Positions 15,783-22,078 of a stretch of DNA of 23,273 nucleotides are shown piece by piece. The notes beneath the pieces were generated by a model. The model was not told where the DNA came from and did no database searches. It was given only the letters and a program-made list of their open reading frames with translations. Made by a program: the position numbers and the translations under genes. The DNA is from Pseudomonadota bacterium (GTDB taxonomy: Bacteria; Bdellovibrionota_B; Oligoflexia; Oligoflexales; JAPPIL01): assembly GCA_028877195.1 (NCBI GenBank), contig JAPPIL010000242.1:1-23273 (forward strand). Direction: 5' to 3'. Every line of letters begins with the position of its first letter. Position 1 is the first letter of the stretch.

Positions 15783-15855
15783 GGCGTCGTACCGAAGTGG
15801 CTAACGGGGGGCATTGCAAATGCCTTTTTCATCGGTTCAAATCCGATCGACGCCT
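15783..15855 (+). tRNA. tRNA-Cys (GCA)
   Basis: The 73-base gene folds into a cloverleaf: acceptor GGCGTCG/CGACGCC, anticodon stem GGGCA/TGCCT with loop TTGCAAA (anticodon GCA), and T arm ATCGG-TTCAAAT-CCGAT. The discriminator is U, the identity base of cysteine tRNAs. CCA is not encoded. The last three bases overlap the left 9-base copy flanking a palindromic element. Confidence 0.93.
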
Positions 15856-15923
15856 CTTTCCGGCTTTGTTGCATAACTGGTTAAGCGCTAGCAAGCCAGT
15901 TATGCAACAAAGCCCCTCTTTCC
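15853..15923. mobile_element. MITE-like 53-bp palindromic element with 9-bp direct repeats
   Basis: Positions 15862-15880 (GGCTTTGTTGCATAACTGG) and 15896-15914 are a perfect 19-base inverted repeat around a 15-base centre. The element is flanked on both sides, with no gap, by CCTCTTTCC (15853-15861 and 15915-15923). Terminal GGCTTTGTTG plus a 9-base target duplication are the hallmarks of the IS903 group of the IS5 family. No transposase is inside, so it would be a minimal non-autonomous derivative. The hairpin may also end tRNA-Cys transcription. Confidence 0.65.
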
Positions 15924-15953
15924 CCAATTTTTGTATTTCTGTAGTAGCAACAC

Positions 15954-16050
15954 ACGCTAGACGGCGAGGCCTTGCTTCAGATACCTATAAAGAGAGCAGG
16001 GACTCTCTCTTTCCCCTGCTCTCAGCCTCCTATCCACAAAAGGCTAGCGT
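15954..16050. repeat. Nested inverted repeats, possible structured RNA or terminator
   Basis: GAGAGCAGGG (15992-16001) pairs perfectly with CCCTGCTCTC (16014-16023) around a 12-base loop. An outer pair, ACGCTAG (15954-15960) and CTAGCGT (16044-16050), encloses it. No T-run follows, so it is not a typical intrinsic terminator. It lies between the palindromic element and the 3' end of a convergent gene. No credible protein is encoded in 15924-16083. Confidence 0.4.
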
Positions 16051-16083
16051 ATTGGTCGCCCAAGTTTATCTCAAGTCCGACAG

Positions 16084-16602
16084 TTAACTGTTCTTACAAA
16101 TGTCTCTGATGAGAACATCGCTCGTTGTCGCCGCAGTCGCAAAGCGTGCCCGCCGCGAGATGCGGTAATTAGTGTCGTCCTTGCCAATCATCCAAAGCAT
16201 CTCATGTAAAACCAAATGCCTAATCTCACCGCCACTGCGAAGCCACTCGTAAAGACTGGAGCGATGAATAACTATCTCGTGGCGAACCTTGCTATTATCA
16301 AGGCGAGTATACTTGACCATCACGCTACGACCATTGACGTATAGTGGCGACTCAACGGCAACGACCCTTGTGTGTGCAAGCTCACGCCGCATTCGCCATA
16401 CATCCTGAGCACTGATATTGCTAACGGCTACGGAACGATTTGATAATGCCTGTAGGACAGTGTCGGCCTGCATCAGAAACTCCAATGCTAACGGATCACC
16501 GCCATGGCTCTCTTGACCGTTAGGGGCAACGCTATGTTCAGGAGTGCTGTGCCCCATCAAAAATGCTACGCAGGCAAACACCTGCAACCGTGCGAACCTC
16601 AT
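16084..16602 (-). CDS. Secreted HExxW-motif protein, unknown function
   Basis: The 172-residue protein has an N-terminal signal-like segment (MRFARLQVFACVAFLMGHS). Near the C-terminus it carries HLVLHEMLWMIGKDDTNYRIS: H133-E134, D142-D143, Y146, S149. This HExxW...DDxNYxxS arrangement recurs in small exported proteins that I associate with Bdellovibrio-like bacteria. HE could bind metal as in gluzincin-like peptidases, but the second His of HExxH is replaced, so protease activity is unproven. ATG 16602 has GGAG eight bases upstream. The gene lies 42 bases behind the DUF4423 regulator on the same strand, suggesting a regulator-target operon. Confidence 0.62.
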   Translation of the reverse strand: MRFARLQVFACVAFLMGHSTPEHSVAPNGQESHGGDPLALEFLMQADTVLQALSNRSVAVSNISAQDVWRMRRELAHTRVVAVESPLYVNGRSVMVKYTRLDNSKVRHEIVIHRSSLYEWLRSGGEIRHLVLHEMLWMIGKDDTNYRISRRARFATAATTSDVLIRDICKNS

Positions 16603-16644
16603 TAACTTGTCTCCAGTAGATGAATTGTTATTGGCATTCTAAAG

Positions 16645-17460
16645 CTATTTAGTTGTTTTTGAAACAGGAAAAAGCGATATACTCAACTGATATACCTCAT
16701 CTTTTTTGTTCTTTGGTTTGTGTGGCTTCCCATCGCTGATGCTGTCTGGGTCGCTTGTATCTTGTAAGAAGGCACACAGGTCGCGACGAAACTTTGTTAT
16801 TAGCCTCTTCGCATCTGCTATCTTGCTACTGTCAATCGCCATCGTCATCGCTGACTGATCGCGGCGTTCAATTTTGGTTGTTTGTAGGGCATCCTGTGCT
16901 TGGGTGAGGATTTGGTTTTGAAGTTTCTTCAAAGCCGATGCCGTAAAGTTGCTGCCGATAGTCGTGAGTTGACCTGACTTTTGTTCCCAAGTATCGCCGT
17001 TGACCTCCAGCATGTCTAAACGCTGCAAACGCTCAATCGCAAAATTCACCTCCGATACGGTGATGCCAAGACGTTTAGCAACCCAAGCCTTGCTAGGGGT
17101 AAAGTCCTTGACCGTTACCAGCTCTAGAATCGCATAATGATACCAGTCTGAAATAACGGTGAATGTGTCCATCGTAAGTTGCGTGAACTCCATTTGCTGT
17201 TTGCGTTTGCGAGAAGGTAGCTTCTCTTCAAAGTAGTTCACCCGTTCAGGTGATAAACCGAGCTGGGAGCTGATATGGTGAAGCAATTTACGGGAGAGAG
17301 ACCTTTTGCCGTTGAGAATCTTTGACAATGAAGACACTTCAACGTCTAGAGTCCTAGCGAACGCTCGTAAGCTGAAATGAGGATTGTGTTTACATCGCTT
17401 GGATAGTTCCTGCTGTAAGTATAAGCGAAACTCCTGCGGTGTTCCCTCTGATAAGTCCAA
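16645..17460 (-). CDS. TIGR02147/DUF4423-type transcriptional regulator
   Basis: The 271-residue protein has the TIGR02147 layout. An N-terminal helix-turn-helix (FSLRAFARTLDVEVSSLSKILNG, about residues 29-51, then LSPERVNYF) is followed by a second winged-helix-like region (DWYHYAILELVTVKDFTPS...VAKRLGITVSEVNFAIERL, about 105-145). A C-terminal helical domain ends in a lysine-rich linker. The family is best known from Bdellovibrio and Fibrobacter and is commonly found beside exported proteins, as here. The start is TTG 17460: a TAA stop lies immediately upstream in frame, GGGAG is ten bases ahead, and no early in-frame ATG exists. It is probably cytoplasmic and DNA-binding. The effector or signal is unknown. 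Confidence 0.75.
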   Translation of the reverse strand: MDLSEGTPQEFRLYLQQELSKRCKHNPHFSLRAFARTLDVEVSSLSKILNGKRSLSRKLLHHISSQLGLSPERVNYFEEKLPSRKRKQQMEFTQLTMDTFTVISDWYHYAILELVTVKDFTPSKAWVAKRLGITVSEVNFAIERLQRLDMLEVNGDTWEQKSGQLTTIGSNFTASALKKLQNQILTQAQDALQTTKIERRDQSAMTMAIDSSKIADAKRLITKFRRDLCAFLQDTSDPDSISDGKPHKPKNKKDEVYQLSISLFPVSKTTK

Positions 17461-17528
17461 TTAGAAACGCTCCCATCACTCGGAAAACTTTCAGTATTAC
17501 AACAGACACTGTTGCTTTTTTCAAGCTT

Positions 17529-17554
17529 AAAAGACACAAAGTGTGTCTTTTTTT
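17529..17554. terminator. Bidirectional terminator downstream of mutM
   Basis: AAAAGACACA (17529-17538) pairs perfectly with TGTGTCTTTT (17542-17551) around AAG, with a T7 run on the plus strand and T4 on the minus strand. It lies 43 bases past the mutM stop and upstream of the DUF4423 gene, so it should end the long minus-strand operon. A weaker hairpin CCGCA/TGCGG lies at 17557-17572. Confidence 0.7.
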
Positions 17555-17574
17555 ATCCGCACAAAAATGCGGTT

Positions 17575-17604
17575 AGGGCGTGTCGCACATATTCGCTTAC
17601 AAAA
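17575..17604. repeat. Imperfect repeat copy B (AGGGCGTGTCGC...TTCGCTTA)
   Basis: This matches copy A at 16-43. It overlaps the last codon and stop of mutM, so mutM ends inside the repeated sequence. No transposase or terminal inverted partner is found nearby. Confidence 0.35.
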
Positions 17605-18433
17605 CTTGACAGCTAGGGCAATAAAAAGTGGAACGACCTGCGATGCGACAAACAGCTATCGGCGTATTACAAGTGGGGCATGGTTGACCCTGCTTGCTAT
17701 ACACCGCCAACGATACCGCAAAGTATCCTTGCCCGCCTTCCAGATGCCGATAATCACGAAATGACGTGCCGCCCGCAGCGATAGCGCGCTTGAGCACCGT
17801 ACGGCAAGACCTTGCTAAACGCTGGAATGACACCAAGCTCACTGCCATCGCAGGTAGTAAGGGGTGAAGTCGTGCGGCATACAAGGCTTCACAGGCGTAG
17901 ATGTTACCGATGCCAACAACAACTTGATTATCCATTAGATAGTTTTTGATTGCCTGCCGTTTACCTCTGCTCTTGCGCCAAAGGTAATGAGCTAGCCTTG
18001 TTTGTTGTAATGGCTCGACTCCAAGCTTGCGCAGAAACGCATGTTCGGTTGCAGGTGGTTGAAAAGCAGCCATGCGCCCGAAACGACGCGGATCAACATA
18101 CTGTAGGTAATTTTTTTTGCCAGCATGCGTCTCTAACTCTATACATACATGTGCATGCGGGGCACAGGGCTGTGCTTGTGAGGTTAAAAATAAATTGCCA
18201 CTCATCCCCAGATGCACCAGCAACCCTGAACCAGAACCAGTTGTGAGCAGTAAATACTTGGCACGTCGCTCCACCTGTTCCAAGCGTTTGCCGCAGACAG
18301 CAGCACGCATAGCAGCTTGGGGCAATGGTTCGCGCAAATCGCGTCGCCAAAATTTTATTCCCTGAACCTTTGCGCCAATAATTTTTTTGCGCAATGCTTG
18401 CGCTAGACATTCGACTTCAGGCAATTCAGGCAT
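17597..18433 (-). CDS. mutM: Formamidopyrimidine-DNA glycosylase (Fpg/MutM)
   Basis: The 278-residue base-excision repair enzyme removes oxidised purines such as 8-oxoguanine and nicks the resulting AP site. The N-terminus is PELPEVE after Met: Pro2 (Schiff-base nucleophile) and Glu3 are present, which fixes the ATG at 18433 rather than the in-frame start two codons earlier. Other landmarks are ERRAKYLLL, LVHLGMSG, DPRRFGRM, VVGIGNIYACEAL, GGTSFRDYRH and GYF. The C-terminal zinc finger is CPTC...YCPSC. The length is typical (about 270). It overlaps the 3' end of prs by 8 bases and is the last gene of the minus-strand operon, followed by a terminator. Confidence 0.95.
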   Translation of the reverse strand: MPELPEVECLAQALRKKIIGAKVQGIKFWRRDLREPLPQAAMRAAVCGKRLEQVERRAKYLLLTTGSGSGLLVHLGMSGNLFLTSQAQPCAPHAHVCIELETHAGKKNYLQYVDPRRFGRMAAFQPPATEHAFLRKLGVEPLQQTRLAHYLWRKSRGKRQAIKNYLMDNQVVVGIGNIYACEALYAARLHPLLPAMAVSLVSFQRLARSCRTVLKRAIAAGGTSFRDYRHLEGGQGYFAVSLAVYSKQGQPCPTCNTPIAVCRIAGRSTFYCPSCQVL

Positions 18434-19337
18434 GCGCACCTACCGGCAAAGTCCCCATGCTATGCAAGGCGGTGATCGCTGTCGCTAGCCGCCCTGCAAT
18501 CGGTAGCGTATGCGTAGATGGTGAAGTGGCACTGTGCGCAACACTATCGCTACATACAAACAGACGCAGTGGCTGGGCAACAAGCTTGGTAGCAACCGCA
18601 TCACTAAACAAGGCATGTGTTACCGCAATGCTGATACTGCGCACCCCTCGCTGTCGCAACAGCTCCTGTGCCCAGAGCAGTGTTCGGCCGCTTACACACA
18701 TGTCGTCATACAGGAGGCAATCGCAACCCCGTAGTGGCAACGACTTATTCACCGCCAAGTATTCCTGCTGGTTGCTACGTTTATCAATGCTGAGATAATC
18801 ACAGCCAAGCAGCGTTGCTAATGTTTGAGCGCGCTGTTTGCCACCATAGTCAGGCGCGATAACCACTAAATTATCAAAGTCTTTGAACAACGGTTGATAG
18901 AGCGACGCGGCTGTTAGATGGTAGAAGGGCATTGGAAACAGCCCAACACTCGCAAGGTTGTGGAAATCAAGCGTTACCACCCGATTAATTTTAGCCGCTG
19001 CTAACATTGCCGCCAGCAACTGGGTAGCGATAGGCCTGCCTGGTTGCGACACCCGCTCTTGACGGCTATAGGCAAGGTAGGGAGCAACCAGCGTAATGCG
19101 CATTGCGCCTCCACGATAGCAGGCATCAGCTAATAGCAATGCTTCTAACAGATGCTGATTAGCAGGCGGGGAAAGGGACTGGACAATGTAGGTATCAACG
19201 CCAAGTAGCGGTTCATCAATGCAAACGGAGGTTTCGCCGTCAGCTAAAGTGCTTATCTTGGTGTTCCCAAGCTCTAACCCCAACTCGACCGCAACCCGTG
19301 CTGCTAAAGCGCGGTTAGCATTGCCAGTCAGGATCAT
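18426..19337 (-). CDS. prs: Ribose-phosphate pyrophosphokinase, divergent
   Basis: The 303-residue enzyme makes PRPP from ribose 5-phosphate and ATP for nucleotide, His and Trp synthesis. It shows AYSRQER (catalytic/ATP region), TLDFHNLASVGLF, SIDKRSN (the flexible catalytic loop) and the PRPP loop YDDMCVSGRTL. It is shorter and more divergent than E. coli Prs (315), closer in style to the less regulated classes. ATG 19337 is chosen because upstream in-frame codons lie inside tRNA-Gln. No convincing Shine-Dalgarno lies in the 13-base gap after the tRNA, so it is probably translated from a processed co-transcript. It overlaps mutM by 8 bases. Whether another prs copy exists in the genome is unknown. 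Confidence 0.85.
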   Translation of the reverse strand: MILTGNANRALAARVAVELGLELGNTKISTLADGETSVCIDEPLLGVDTYIVQSLSPPANQHLLEALLLADACYRGGAMRITLVAPYLAYSRQERVSQPGRPIATQLLAAMLAAAKINRVVTLDFHNLASVGLFPMPFYHLTAASLYQPLFKDFDNLVVIAPDYGGKQRAQTLATLLGCDYLSIDKRSNQQEYLAVNKSLPLRGCDCLLYDDMCVSGRTLLWAQELLRQRGVRSISIAVTHALFSDAVATKLVAQPLRLFVCSDSVAHSATSPSTHTLPIAGRLATAITALHSMGTLPVGAHA

Positions 19338-19350
19338 TGGCTTAGGGGAA

Positions 19351-19425
19351 TGGCTGGGGCAGCAGGATTCGAACCTGCGAATGCTGGAATCAAAATCCAG
19401 TGTCTTACCACTTGACGATGCCCCA
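19351..19425 (-). tRNA. tRNA-Gln (UUG)
   Basis: On the minus strand the gene folds with acceptor TGGGGCA/TGCCCCA, anticodon stem CTGGA/TCCAG with loop TTTTGAT (anticodon TTG), T arm GCAGG-TTCGAAT-CCTGC and discriminator G. CCA is encoded (19351-19353), unlike the other two tRNAs here. It lies 13 bases from DUF1844 on one side and 13 bases from prs on the other, all on one strand. Confidence 0.95.
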
Positions 19426-19438
19426 ACTGCTACCATAT

Positions 19439-19729
19439 CTACGCTTCACCGTCGTTATCTTCAAGTTTATTTTCAGCTGTAGTTGCGTCAGACACTTGTG
19501 CATACTTCATTTGGAGGTCAGAGATTATCTCATTGATGAGCGTTGTTTCCGCAGTGGCAAGGTTGCCATGTGTCTTGTTTTTCAAGGTGGTAATTATGGC
19601 AATGTTTTCACGTGCAAGTTCAAGGTTAGGTTTAGTCTTGCCGTCTAACCCCATGTAAAGAACGGCGGTGGCATGCAGTCCATACAGGAGTGCGCCAAAA
19701 TTATGGTCAACGATTTCATCAGTTGTCAT
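19439..19729 (-). CDS. DUF1844 family protein
   Basis: The 96-residue protein matches DUF1844: FGALLYGLHATAVLYMGL, then the helical PNLELARENIAIITTLKNKTHGNL and a final ISDLQMKYAQV, followed by an acidic tail. The family is small and conserved in several Gram-negative lineages; its biochemical function is unknown. No signal peptide is visible. ATG 19729 has AGGGA upstream. It lies 40 bases after lolA and 13 bases before tRNA-Gln on the same strand, so it is part of the lolA-prs-mutM run. Confidence 0.8.
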   Translation of the reverse strand: MTTDEIVDHNFGALLYGLHATAVLYMGLDGKTKPNLELARENIAIITTLKNKTHGNLATAETTLINEIISDLQMKYAQVSDATTAENKLEDNDGEA

Positions 19730-19769
19730 GCGCTTGTCCCTGTTGTTGCAGTTGTTTGCTTGACCAGTA

Positions 19770-20429
19770 TCAATTGACCATCATTACTTTAGTGCCGACA
19801 GGGGGGGTGAAGGTAAAGTGCGTGGCTGGCAAACTCTTATGCACTGGTTGTGAGAAACGATACTCGCTGTAACGTCCGCCCCGATACTCTATCTTCAGGT
19901 AAGAGATGTAACTATCAGCATTGCCAATTCGTAACACTATCTGGGTAATGCTGGCAGTTTTGTGTGGAGTCAAAGTCAGTAGCAGCGCGTCCTTGCCAAC
20001 GGCTTCCCGCACTTGATAGTCGCGTTCTAAATTATCCAACCTCTTCACCAACTGGACAATACGGCTGATTTCTGCCACTTGTCCACTGCCAATGCTCCAA
20101 ACATTTGCTACCTTGTCTTGCGGCAAATGCTCAACGACCGTCTTGCCATCATAGATGTAGGCCTGCATAACTTGTTGTTTGCCATGTTCCTTCATCAACC
20201 AGCGGAATTTCCCATCACGAGCAAAGTAAGCTTCACCCTGCATCCGACGGATTTTCTTGCGCAACGTCAGCACCTGTTGGGTAAAAGTAACCTGTAGGTC
20301 GGTGTTAGTTCGCAAGCGTTTGCTAACTTGCCGCCATTGCCCCCGTTTAGTAGGCGACTTGGCTAGCAGCTGCGCCGATAGCCCACCCCCTAACAAAGCA
20401 CAAGTAAATAAAATCAATGCCAACCGCAT
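19770..20429 (-). CDS. lolA: LolA-like outer-membrane lipoprotein carrier
   Basis: The 219-residue protein has a signal peptide (about residues 1-22, RLALILFTCALLGGGLSA) and the LolA fold signatures LQVTFTQQVLTLRKKIRRMQGEAYF (about 45-69), GKFRWLMKE (about 73-81) and IYDGKTVVEHLPQ (about 91-103). A late PATHFTFTPPVGT stretch is typical of the last strand. LolA carries lipoproteins across the periplasm from LolCDE to the outer membrane, which fits the several lipoproteins in this window. AGGTGA ahead of ATG 20429 overlaps the stop of the microprotein gene, suggesting coupled translation. LolB and LolCDE are not in the window. Confidence 0.88.
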   Translation of the reverse strand: MRLALILFTCALLGGGLSAQLLAKSPTKRGQWRQVSKRLRTNTDLQVTFTQQVLTLRKKIRRMQGEAYFARDGKFRWLMKEHGKQQVMQAYIYDGKTVVEHLPQDKVANVWSIGSGQVAEISRIVQLVKRLDNLERDYQVREAVGKDALLLTLTPHKTASITQIVLRIGNADSYISYLKIEYRGGRYSEYRFSQPVHKSLPATHFTFTPPVGTKVMMVN

Positions 20430-20435
20430 GCGCTA

Positions 20436-20522
20436 TCACCTATGACGCAACGGCAGGCTTAGCAACCAATACAGCAATGATGAGATCAAAAACACCACTG
20501 TCATGATGTAGATTATTTCCAT
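20436..20522 (-). CDS. 28-residue membrane microprotein upstream of lolA
   Basis: A 28-codon frame, MEIIYIMTVVFLISSLLYWL then LSLPLRHR, starts at ATG 20522 behind a strong GAGGGGGAG ribosome binding site and stops at 20436, six bases before the lolA start. The product would be a single hydrophobic helix with a basic C-terminus, so cytoplasmic-side positive charge is likely. It resembles in shape, but not clearly in sequence, KdpF or CcoS-type micro-subunits. The lolA Shine-Dalgarno overlaps its stop. It is not matched to any named family. Confidence 0.6.
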   Translation of the reverse strand: MEIIYIMTVVFLISSLLYWLLSLPLRHR

Positions 20523-20553
20523 AACTCCCCCTCACGTTTGTTTTACTATGCGG

Positions 20554-20595
20554 TCAAACTTTTTTCTAAAGGTTTGAGCAAAAAACTTTTAGAAA
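20554..20595. promoter_or_regulatory. AT-rich inverted repeats ahead of the lolA block
   Basis: Two overlapping inverted repeats lie in the gap behind the binding-protein gene: TCAAAC/GTTTGA (20554-20559, 20572-20577) and TTTCTAAA/TTTAGAAA (20563-20570, 20588-20595). They could form alternative hairpins or an operator. No clear -35/-10 pair was found. Confidence 0.3.
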
Positions 20596-20629
20596 GAAAA
20601 TTTAGGAAATAAAAACACATCTTCGCAAG

Positions 20630-21835
20630 CTAACGCCAGATTGGATCGACATAGTGGCTAGTGCCATCGAGACCAAAGACATAGGCTGGCTTAATGGCGT
20701 TGCGATCGCGATCAACTGAAGTCTTGCCTAAAAGACCCGCAGAGTTACGCAAACGTGATAAGTTCGCCAACAATGGGAACGACCGCACCGAACCAGCACG
20801 CTGCACAGCATTGTTCAACATGAGGAGCGCATCGTAGGACATCGCAGCAAATTCGCTCGGCTCGCGCCCAGTAGCTAACTTAAAGTCTGTCAAAAACTTG
20901 ATAACTGAAGCACTCGTGTCGCCAGCCGAAAAGTGCGAGGCATAGTAGTGCATACTATCAGAGACTATCGAAGCACCGCGCTGCTTGATTTGCCAATCAC
21001 CTATCCCCAAAAAGCTAGCTTGCACCTTCAACCGCTGCGCTTGGGAGATGACATCCCTTGCGACCCGATATGTAGATGGCAATAACACTACTTCTGGCGA
21101 CTTGGCGGCGAGCAAGCGTAGGATTTTAGTTTTGTTTGTATGGTTGAAAGATAACTGCTCAATTACCGTGCCACCATGCTCCTGAAAGTAACGGCGGAAA
21201 CTCGCCACCACCACTTCTTGGTAGCTAAAACCCTCCTCCAACAAGATAGTCGCACGCCGCTTTTGTAGATTGCTGACTGCGAACTTTGCCAACACCTTGC
21301 CCAAATAATCATCCGTTACACAACTGCGGAACACATGCGATCCCATCTTGGTTATCGCCGCCGCCGAAGAGATTGGAATTATGTGAATTTTTTGTTTTTC
21401 TTGGGCAACCTTTGCTACTTCAAGTGTTGCAGCGCTGGAAACTGCACCGATCAACGCTTGAACATGATGCTTGGTGATTAACTCCATCGCAATACTAGCC
21501 GCTAACTTGGCACTGGACGCATTATCCCGCACCAACAACTCAATAGCAATATTGTGGCCTTGCGCATCCCGCATGATATGCTCTAGAGCTAGCTCCACCC
21601 CAGCTAATGCCTCCTTGCCATACTTGGCTAAACTACCAGTTAAGGGATAGATAACTCCAACCCGCAAGCGCTTGGTTGTTTGATTTGCTTGTGTTGTGTT
21701 GATTGTGCCAGTTGTTTGTGTTTTTGTTGCAGTAGCTGTAGATGCCTGATTTGGAGCGATAGCCACCAGATCATTCGTGGCACTAGCCATCTGCGTGGTC
21801 AACAAAGCCAACAACAGCAATACTGATATACGCAT
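20630..21835 (-). CDS. ABC-type branched-chain amino-acid-like binding protein
   Basis: The 401-residue precursor has a signal peptide (MRISVLLLLALLTTQMASA) and a long Ala/Thr-rich linker (about 20-55) before a Peripla_BP_6 domain of the LivJ/LivK type. The domain begins LRVGVIYPLTGSLAKYGKEAL (about 57-77) and includes LLVRDNASSAKLAASIA and a second lobe with VVLLPSTYRVARDVI and EFAAMSYDALLML. Such proteins capture a small ligand for an ABC transporter or, in LpoA-like relatives, regulate cell-wall enzymes. No permease or ATPase gene is nearby, so the partner is unknown. ATG 21835 is chosen because GGGAGACAAGG precedes it and the signal peptide begins there. Confidence 0.85.
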   Translation of the reverse strand: MRISVLLLLALLTTQMASATNDLVAIAPNQASTATATKTQTTGTINTTQANQTTKRLRVGVIYPLTGSLAKYGKEALAGVELALEHIMRDAQGHNIAIELLVRDNASSAKLAASIAMELITKHHVQALIGAVSSAATLEVAKVAQEKQKIHIIPISSAAAITKMGSHVFRSCVTDDYLGKVLAKFAVSNLQKRRATILLEEGFSYQEVVVASFRRYFQEHGGTVIEQLSFNHTNKTKILRLLAAKSPEVVLLPSTYRVARDVISQAQRLKVQASFLGIGDWQIKQRGASIVSDSMHYYASHFSAGDTSASVIKFLTDFKLATGREPSEFAAMSYDALLMLNNAVQRAGSVRSFPLLANLSRLRNSAGLLGKTSVDRDRNAIKPAYVFGLDGTSHYVDPIWR

Positions 21836-22078
21836 CCTTGTCTCCCAAGTAACCGACACCCACGTTATTTTACGCAAAGGCAAACGATGTCGCAAGGGAA
21901 GTGTGAGCACAGCCCATGCCCTAATCATTGGGTGCATCGCAAGTATTTCTCTTGCGAACCTCTGCAAGCATGTGCTAGGTGGTGCTGGTATTTAGCTTTA
22001 GTTAACATCGTTAGATTTAGCTCTTCCGCATCAGCGACAGACTCTATGGAGGATGCGGAGGATAGGGTGGGGGTGTCA

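Noticed and set aside
15797..16087. 96-codon plus-strand frame over tRNA-Cys and the palindromic element
   Set aside because: It is an open frame produced by overlapping RNA-gene and repeat sequence; no start signal or protein-like composition.
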